Part shown: positions 58,853 through 64,000 of the stretch, piece by piece
Numbering within the stretch: position 1 is the stretch's first letter
How the letters are laid out: each line of letters starts with the position of its first letter
Assembly (NCBI RefSeq): GCF_030056795.1
Contig: NZ_JASHKQ010000001.1
Location: 682,001-746,000 of the forward strand
DNA: 64,000 nucleotides
Direction: 5' to 3'
From: Rhodococcus sp. IEGM 1381
Lineage (GTDB): Bacteria; Actinomycetota; Actinomycetes; Mycobacteriales; Mycobacteriaceae
Translations under genes and position numbers: made by a program
Notes under the pieces: model-generated
What the model saw: only the letters and a program-made list of their open reading frames with translations
Database searches by the model: none
What the model was told of the DNA's origin: nothing

Positions 58853-60786
58853 CCGCCCAGTACTTCACCCTCACGGCGCGGGTCCGCTCCCCCGATCCAG
58901 CCGCCGTCGGTGCGCTGCAATGCGCTCAGTCCGCTCGACTGGTCTGCGACCGAGACCTGATGGCCCATCTCGCGCAATTTCACCACCACGGGATCGCTCT
59001 CACCCGTCACGTTCGGATGCTCGCCGCCGTAATTGGTGGACGGGGTGTTGGCCGCACCGAAGTCGACCATCGATACCGCCTGCTGCGGGTCCATTCTCCA
59101 ATCAAGCAGTCCCACCAACGTTTTGACGACGAACTGAATGATCACCGATCCGCCGGGAGATCCGGCGACAAGGACGAGATCTCCGCGTGCGCCGTCGTCG
59201 TCCCGGTCGAACACCAGCGTCGGGGCCATCGAACTGCGCGGGCGCTTCCCCGGCTCGACACGGTTCGCCATGGGAGTTCCGTCCTCGGCCACGGGAGCCG
59301 CGGAGAAGTCGGTGAGCTGATTGTTTAGCAGAAAGCCGTCGACCATGTGGAACGAGCCGAAAGCCGACTCGACGGTCGTCGTCATCGAGGCCGCGTTGCC
59401 CTCGCTGTCGACGATGGAGATGTGGCTGGTGCCGTGCTCGGGATCGGTGGACGAGGCGAACTGCACTGGGCCGAAATCGCCGGGCTGCGCGGTACCCATC
59501 GACTTGGACTCGTCGATGAGTCCTGCTCTGCTGCTCAGATATTCGGGGTCGAGCACGGCGTCGGGCGAACCGCCGGGCAGGGGTACGAAGTCCGGATCGG
59601 CAACGTATTTGTCGCGATCGGCGTAGGCCAGTCGCTCGGCCTCGGAGATCAGGTGCACGGCCTCGGCCGTCGGGGTACCGCCGTTGGCGTCCATTCCCGT
59701 CGGGGCGTACTGCGCCAGATCGAAGTTCGACAAAATGCCCATAGTCGACGCCACCGCGATACCGCCCGAGGACGGCCCCGGCATGCCGCAGATGTCGTGG
59801 TCGCGGTACTCGGTGCACACGGCGGTGCGGGTTTTGGGCTCGTATCCGGCGAGGTCGTCGAGAGTGATCTGCCCCGGGGTGCGGCCGGCGGTGGTATCGG
59901 CCGTCGCATCGACGATGGCTTGTGCGATGTCGCCGGTGTAGAACGCGTCGGCACCGTCGGTTGCGATGGTGGACAGTGTCTTCGACATTGCCGGATTGTT
60001 CAGCGCCGTCCCGGCGGGCTTTCCGGTGCCGTCGGGCTGCAGGAAGTAGTCCTTGGACGCGGGGTCGAGGGCGAGCTTCGGGGCCGAGTCCGCGATGGAC
60101 GAGGCCATGCGCGGGCTGATCTCGATTCCGTTGTCGGCGAGACCGATAGCGGGCTGGAAGAGATCCCCCCACGGCTTGTCGCCGTGATCGTCGTGGGCCT
60201 GCTCGAGCATGCGCAGGACGCCCGGCACGCCGATCGAGCGACCACTGGACCGTGCATCGGGTTGCGGCACAGTGCGGTTCACATCGTCGATGTATCGCAG
60301 GTAGTCGCCGGTGGCGCTCATCGGGGCGGTCTCGCGGCCGTCGTAGCTCTGCACCTCGCCGGACGCGGCGTCGTAGTACATCAGGAAAGCACCACCGCCG
60401 ATTCCAGAAGACTGCGGTTCGACGAGACCGAGCACCGTCTGCGCGACGATCAGTGCGTCGGCTGCGGTGCCGCCGTCACGCAGCACCTCGCAGGCCGCTT
60501 CGGTCGACACCGGGTTCGCCGTCGAGACCGAATACGACGCAGTCTCCACCGGTGCCATGTTCGACCGATATCCGGTCGCGACTTCCGGATTGGTGGAGAT
60601 GTCGCCCGAACCCGCGCTGGGCGTCGCTCCTACCGGCGTTCCTCCGCTGGCACCGAGAACGCAACTGTTCTCGGCAGCGGATTCGGTGCCGGTGCCGTCA
60701 TTGCTGCTGCACGCGGCGAGCGGTACCAGCAGGAGGGCACAGGCAAGAGCGGTCGAGCGGAGTGGGCGCATTCCGGTTGCAGACAC
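58849..60786 (-). CDS. ggt: gamma-glutamyltransferase lipoprotein
   Basis: The 645-residue precursor has a signal peptide and lipobox PLAAC near residue 26, so the enzyme is anchored outside the membrane. The self-cleaving catalytic Thr is in EHGTSHISIVD near residue 452, followed by the small-subunit motifs MANRVEPGKRPRSSMAPT and AGSPGG. It transfers or hydrolyses gamma-glutamyl groups of glutathione-like compounds; the organism's own thiol is probably mycothiol, so the natural substrate is open. It overlaps kdpE by four bases, convergently. Confidence 0.92.
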   Translation of the reverse strand: MSATGMRPLRSTALACALLLVPLAACSSNDGTGTESAAENSCVLGASGGTPVGATPSAGSGDISTNPEVATGYRSNMAPVETASYSVSTANPVSTEAACEVLRDGGTAADALIVAQTVLGLVEPQSSGIGGGAFLMYYDAASGEVQSYDGRETAPMSATGDYLRYIDDVNRTVPQPDARSSGRSIGVPGVLRMLEQAHDDHGDKPWGDLFQPAIGLADNGIEISPRMASSIADSAPKLALDPASKDYFLQPDGTGKPAGTALNNPAMSKTLSTIATDGADAFYTGDIAQAIVDATADTTAGRTPGQITLDDLAGYEPKTRTAVCTEYRDHDICGMPGPSSGGIAVASTMGILSNFDLAQYAPTGMDANGGTPTAEAVHLISEAERLAYADRDKYVADPDFVPLPGGSPDAVLDPEYLSSRAGLIDESKSMGTAQPGDFGPVQFASSTDPEHGTSHISIVDSEGNAASMTTTVESAFGSFHMVDGFLLNNQLTDFSAAPVAEDGTPMANRVEPGKRPRSSMAPTLVFDRDDDGARGDLVLVAGSPGGSVIIQFVVKTLVGLLDWRMDPQQAVSMVDFGAANTPSTNYGGEHPNVTGESDPVVVKLREMGHQVSVADQSSGLSALQRTDGGWIGGADPRREGEVLGG

Positions 60787-60807
60787 CGCCCGACGCTAAC
60801 ACCGTGA

Positions 60808-63030
60808 TCACCGTTGCTGCGCCGATTCGAGCAGCCAGTGTGCGATGGGTGCGGGTCTGCCGAACAGAAAGCCCTGCGCGAAGCGGCATTCGAGCGCCTC
60901 GACGATGGCGGCTTGTTCTTCGGTCTCGACACCCTCCGCAACCGTTCTCACCGATAGGGCCGACGCCATCGCGGTGATGGCGCGAATGAGCTGATTGTCC
61001 CAGTCGGAGTTGCCGATCTCGTGGATGAAGGACTTGTCGATTTTGAGTAGCGCGATCGGCATCGCGCGCAGCCGGTTGAGCGAGGAGTAGCCGATGCCGA
61101 AATCGTCGAGCACGACGAGGACCCCCGTGTCGGCCAGTCGATCGAGAACGCTGTTAGCCGTGCCGATGTCGTCGATCAAGACGCTTTCGGTGATCTCGAG
61201 GGCGAGGTCGGCTCCGACGAGACCGTACGTGTCGAGTAGTCGTCCGACGATGACCGGCAACGAATCGTCGCGCAATTGCATCGGAGACACGTTCACCGAC
61301 ATCGTGACGTCCTGCCCGTTGGCGCGCAGCGTCACCAGATCGGAGATAGCGGTGCGCAGCACCCATTCACCGATGTCCTTGATGAGGTTCGTCGATTCGG
61401 CGATCGGAATGAATTCGTTGGGAGTACGCACTCGCCCCTGCCAATTCCAACGCACGAGTGCCTCGTACACGACGGTTTTGCGAGATTTCGTTGCGACGAT
61501 GGGTTGGTAGTACACCTCGAGCTCGCCGCGTCTGATCGCACCGCGCAGCGCGGTCGTGGTCTCCATCGCGGAAGTGGCACGTGCGCGCAAGGATTCGTCG
61601 AACAACGCATAGCGTGCGGCACCGAGAGATTTGGCGTGATACATCGCGGTATCGGCCTCGCGAATGGCGTCGTGCAATCGGTCTGCATCGGCGATGCCGA
61701 CCGATGCCGTGACGTAGGCCGTCGCGGCGCTGAGCGGGAAGGGCTCGTTCATTCGGTCGATGATGCGACGGGCCAATTCTTCTGCGCCGAGACGATCACG
61801 CCGGGCAAGGACTATGAATTCGTCGCCGGCGTAGCGAACGACGGAATCGGCGGCACCGACGGCGGTGCGGATACGGCGCGCAGCGGCGACGATCAGTTCG
61901 TCACCGACGCGGTGGCCGTAGGAGTCGTTGACGATCTTGAAGTTGTCGAGGTCAACGAACAGAATGCAGGTGCGTCCAGGAGTCTGCGAGCGCTCGTGTC
62001 GGGCGTATTCCTCGTCCAGCATCGTGCGGTTCGGTAGGCCGGTCAACAGGTCGTGAGCCGCGAGATACTTGGCGTGCTCCTTGCCGAACTGAACTCTGGT
62101 GAGTGCGCGTTCGCCGCGTAGGAAGGCACCTACCAAGATCGACGCGAGTAGCAGCGAACGCACGACCAGGTCTCCGGTGGATACCGCCGAGCCCAGCAGG
62201 GGCACGGTGGCGCACACGACCAGCAGCGTCACCACGAACACGACCCGACGGTTGCTGTGGGCGGGTGCCGGATCCTGCCGCTGCGAGACGGTGCGCATGG
62301 ATGGATCGAGCGCTGCCATCGCCAGGGAGAGGTATGCGAAGAGGTAGATACCGTCGAGCAGCCCCGAGGACGGCGCGTCGGCAGTCGTGGCAGCGAATGC
62401 GTAGGATACGTCGCCGACGAGCGTCGCAATCAGAGCGATCAGTGCCCACTGCAGCGCCGCTGTGCGGGGTTTGGACGAGTACAACAGGTAGGTGGTCAGC
62501 GTGATCAGCGCTGCGTCGATCGCTGGGTACGCGCCGTTCACCACAGTCGATGCCGACGAGTGCGAGGATTCGAGGGCCGGTGAGATGAACAGCAACCACG
62601 ACAGAAACAGGGTGCCGAGGAAGATCAGGCCCGCATCGACCAGTGGTGTTATGTCGTCGATCGACTGGCGATCTCGAATCCACCGCGACAGTGCGTAGCC
62701 GACGAGCAGATACCCGGTGAGGGTGAACAGGTCGGGTAGCAACGTGAAGGAATGGGTCAGCGTGCTGGGATCGCTGCGGAGCGAGACGCCGAACATGAAC
62801 AGCACCGAGGCTCCGAACAGTGCCCACCAGCACCGAGAGTCGTCGGGACGGTATCGGCGAATGGCTGTGCTGATGGCGAGCACCGAGCCGACGGCGACCG
62901 TGGCCAGGACGCCCGCCCGCACGTCGGCGTCGCCGAGAACGAAGAAAGTGGTCGCGATGACGACCACGGCGGCCAGTCCTGCTGTCCGTTTGGACTGGAC
63001 GGCAAAGGGCGCAGCGACCTTCGTATTCAT
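60808..63030 (-). CDS. membrane GGDEF/EAL cyclic-di-GMP protein
   Basis: The 740-residue protein has about nine membrane helices (residues 15-300), a GGDEF domain (about 330-480) and an EAL domain (about 495-735). The diguanylate cyclase signature reads YAGDEF, with Ala in place of the first Gly; the EAL motif (YEALVRW) and the DDFGIGYSSL loop of an active phosphodiesterase are intact. ATG 63030 is chosen; an in-frame start at 63066 is possible. It may be mainly a phosphodiesterase. Confidence 0.9.
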   Translation of the reverse strand: MNTKVAAPFAVQSKRTAGLAAVVVIATTFFVLGDADVRAGVLATVAVGSVLAISTAIRRYRPDDSRCWWALFGASVLFMFGVSLRSDPSTLTHSFTLLPDLFTLTGYLLVGYALSRWIRDRQSIDDITPLVDAGLIFLGTLFLSWLLFISPALESSHSSASTVVNGAYPAIDAALITLTTYLLYSSKPRTAALQWALIALIATLVGDVSYAFAATTADAPSSGLLDGIYLFAYLSLAMAALDPSMRTVSQRQDPAPAHSNRRVVFVVTLLVVCATVPLLGSAVSTGDLVVRSLLLASILVGAFLRGERALTRVQFGKEHAKYLAAHDLLTGLPNRTMLDEEYARHERSQTPGRTCILFVDLDNFKIVNDSYGHRVGDELIVAAARRIRTAVGAADSVVRYAGDEFIVLARRDRLGAEELARRIIDRMNEPFPLSAATAYVTASVGIADADRLHDAIREADTAMYHAKSLGAARYALFDESLRARATSAMETTTALRGAIRRGELEVYYQPIVATKSRKTVVYEALVRWNWQGRVRTPNEFIPIAESTNLIKDIGEWVLRTAISDLVTLRANGQDVTMSVNVSPMQLRDDSLPVIVGRLLDTYGLVGADLALEITESVLIDDIGTANSVLDRLADTGVLVVLDDFGIGYSSLNRLRAMPIALLKIDKSFIHEIGNSDWDNQLIRAITAMASALSVRTVAEGVETEEQAAIVEALECRFAQGFLFGRPAPIAHWLLESAQQR

Positions 63031-63138
63031 CGAAGGACCCACTTCCTTCTCGCTCGCGGCCTGCACACCGCTACTTTCTCGACGCCTCCATCGGTGAATA
63101 TACGTCTTCGGTCAGTGGATTCGGTGACAGAACTGCAC

Positions 63139-64000
63139 TCAGTAGGTCGCGGACGTGCTCCGCTCGACTGCGATGCGGACGTCCTCTTCGATCAGGTCGC
63201 CGTTGATCGCAGCACCCGCCTTCACTCCCGCCGCCGCCGCCGCGACCACCGTGTCCATCGGCGCAGCGACGTTCCCGGCCACCCAGACACCGGGAACAGA
63301 GGTAGCACCGACGGGGTCTGCCTCGATGTAGGTGCCGAGAACGTGGTCGTTCATCACCATCTCGGTGGTGCCGATTCCGAGCGAGACCAGGATGTCGGCG
63401 CGCGAGGTGAAGTTGGGTCCCACGACCACGGCGTCGAGCACGACCTGCCTGCCGTTCACGAGTGTCGCGCCGACGATGGCGTCGTTCTCGACGTCGATCC
63501 GAGCCAATGCCTCGTCGACGACGTCGATGCCCCGTGCGGTGAGCCGTTCGAGTTCCGCGGCGTGCAGTACCGGTGCCGTGTGAGCGAACACCGTGACCTG
63601 CTCGGTGAGCTGACGCCACATCTGTGCCTGGTGCCCGACCATGGCACTGCCGATGATCCCGATCCTGCGGTCCCGAACTTCCCAGCCGTGGCAGTACGGA
63701 CAGTGCAGCACGTCGCGGCCCCACCGCTCGGCAAGGCCGGGAATGTCGGGGAGAACATCGGTGAGGCCGGTGGTGACCAACAGGCGACGGCCACGCACGA
63801 CGGAGCCGTCGCCCAAGGTCACCTCGAAGCCAGATGTCACCTCGAAGCCGGATTCGGTGCGGGTTGCCGACCGCGCGGTGCCCTCGATGATGTGGGCCCC
63901 GTAGTGACGTGCCTCCTCGCGGCCGAGCCGTACCAGTTCGAGAGGCGACTCGCCGTCACGGGTGAGGTAGTTGTGCGAATGTGCGGCAGGCGCATTGCGG
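63139..64000 (-). CDS. thioredoxin-reductase-like NAD(P)/FAD oxidoreductase (cut by window edge)
   Basis: The 286 visible residues lack the N-terminal FAD-binding motif, which lies beyond the right edge. Present are NAPAAHSHNYLTRDG, the GLTDVLPDIPGL and HCPYCHGWEVRD stretches (the CPYC pair is at the redox position of TrxB relatives), a second dinucleotide motif GIIGSAMVG and the GVWVAGNVAAPMDTV FAD-contact ending. It resembles mycobacterial TrxB-like oxidoreductases rather than thioredoxin reductase proper. Confidence 0.85.
   Translation of the reverse strand, partial: RNAPAAHSHNYLTRDGESPLELVRLGREEARHYGAHIIEGTARSATRTESGFEVTSGFEVTLGDGSVVRGRRLLVTTGLTDVLPDIPGLAERWGRDVLHCPYCHGWEVRDRRIGIIGSAMVGHQAQMWRQLTEQVTVFAHTAPVLHAAELERLTARGIDVVDEALARIDVENDAIVGATLVNGRQVVLDAVVVGPNFTSRADILVSLGIGTTEMVMNDHVLGTYIEADPVGATSVPGVWVAGNVAAPMDTVVAAAAAGVKAGAAINGDLIEEDVRIAVERSTSATY
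63818..63853 (-). repeat. 18-bp tandem repeat inside the oxidoreductase gene
   Basis: GTCACCTCGAAGCC-A/G-GAT occurs twice in direct succession (63818-63835 and 63836-63853) with one mismatch, encoding a doubled SGFEVT hexapeptide. It keeps the frame and looks like a recent replication-slippage duplication. Confidence 0.85.

Overview
The window is a 64 kb piece of a high-GC actinobacterial chromosome. Codon use, frequent GTG starts, many 4-base ATGA/GTGA gene overlaps, a KasA-like mycolate-type condensing enzyme, a mycobacterial-type Sdh1, a DUF222/13E12 HNH protein and WYL, TIGR03086 and DUF6286 families point to Mycobacteriales, most likely a Rhodococcus-like organism. The genus is an inference. 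No rRNA, tRNA, CRISPR array, complete insertion sequence or prophage was seen.

Layout. 0-4 kb: end of a beta-carbonic anhydrase, a long regulatory gap with DnaA-box-like sites, the replicative helicase gene dnaB, then a DUF3800 gene framed by dnaB and a decayed second copy of the dnaB 3' end. 4-8 kb: a merR/aldo-keto reductase/isochorismatase-like operon, a TetR regulator divergent from a stand-alone KasA-type synthase, and a fragment of a metal P-type ATPase. 8-15 kb: a C4-dicarboxylate module of DASS transporter, sdhC-sdhA-sdhB and fumC. 15-24 kb: a run of small accessory genes on the minus strand, a WYL regulator with its operator, a split transketolase, DUF6194 and DUF5519 genes. 23-27 kb: a MocR regulator divergent from an EamA exporter and an alanine-type aminotransferase, then an XRE/membrane-protein pair. 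27-34 kb: many one- or two-gene regulatory units (GNAT, ArsR, MarR, VOC, two pirins) with clear inverted-repeat operators. 34-43 kb: CPA1 antiporter, SDR, ABC exporter, acetyltransferases, 2-hydroxyacid dehydrogenase, methyltransferase, lipoprotein.

42.9-47.3 kb is the most unusual part. A translationally coupled minus-strand operon encodes a DUF692/MNIO-type multinuclear iron oxygenase, a membrane molybdopterin oxidoreductase with an extra N-terminal MNIO-partner-like (SCO6045-like) domain, and two tandemly duplicated TIGR04222-type membrane proteins ending in Gly/Cys-only tails. This looks like a modification system in which the substrate is the C-terminal tail of a membrane protein rather than a free peptide.

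47-64 kb: HNH protein, LIP-type lipase, endonuclease/phosphatase-family membrane protein, NmrA-like oxidoreductase, a seven-gene alkaline-shock (Asp23/DUF6286/DUF2273/J-domain) envelope cluster divergent from an ECF sigma factor whose partner gene is itself Asp23-like, a kdpDE pair without kdpFABC, a gamma-glutamyltransferase lipoprotein, a GGDEF/EAL membrane protein, and a thioredoxin-reductase-like oxidoreductase cut by the right edge.
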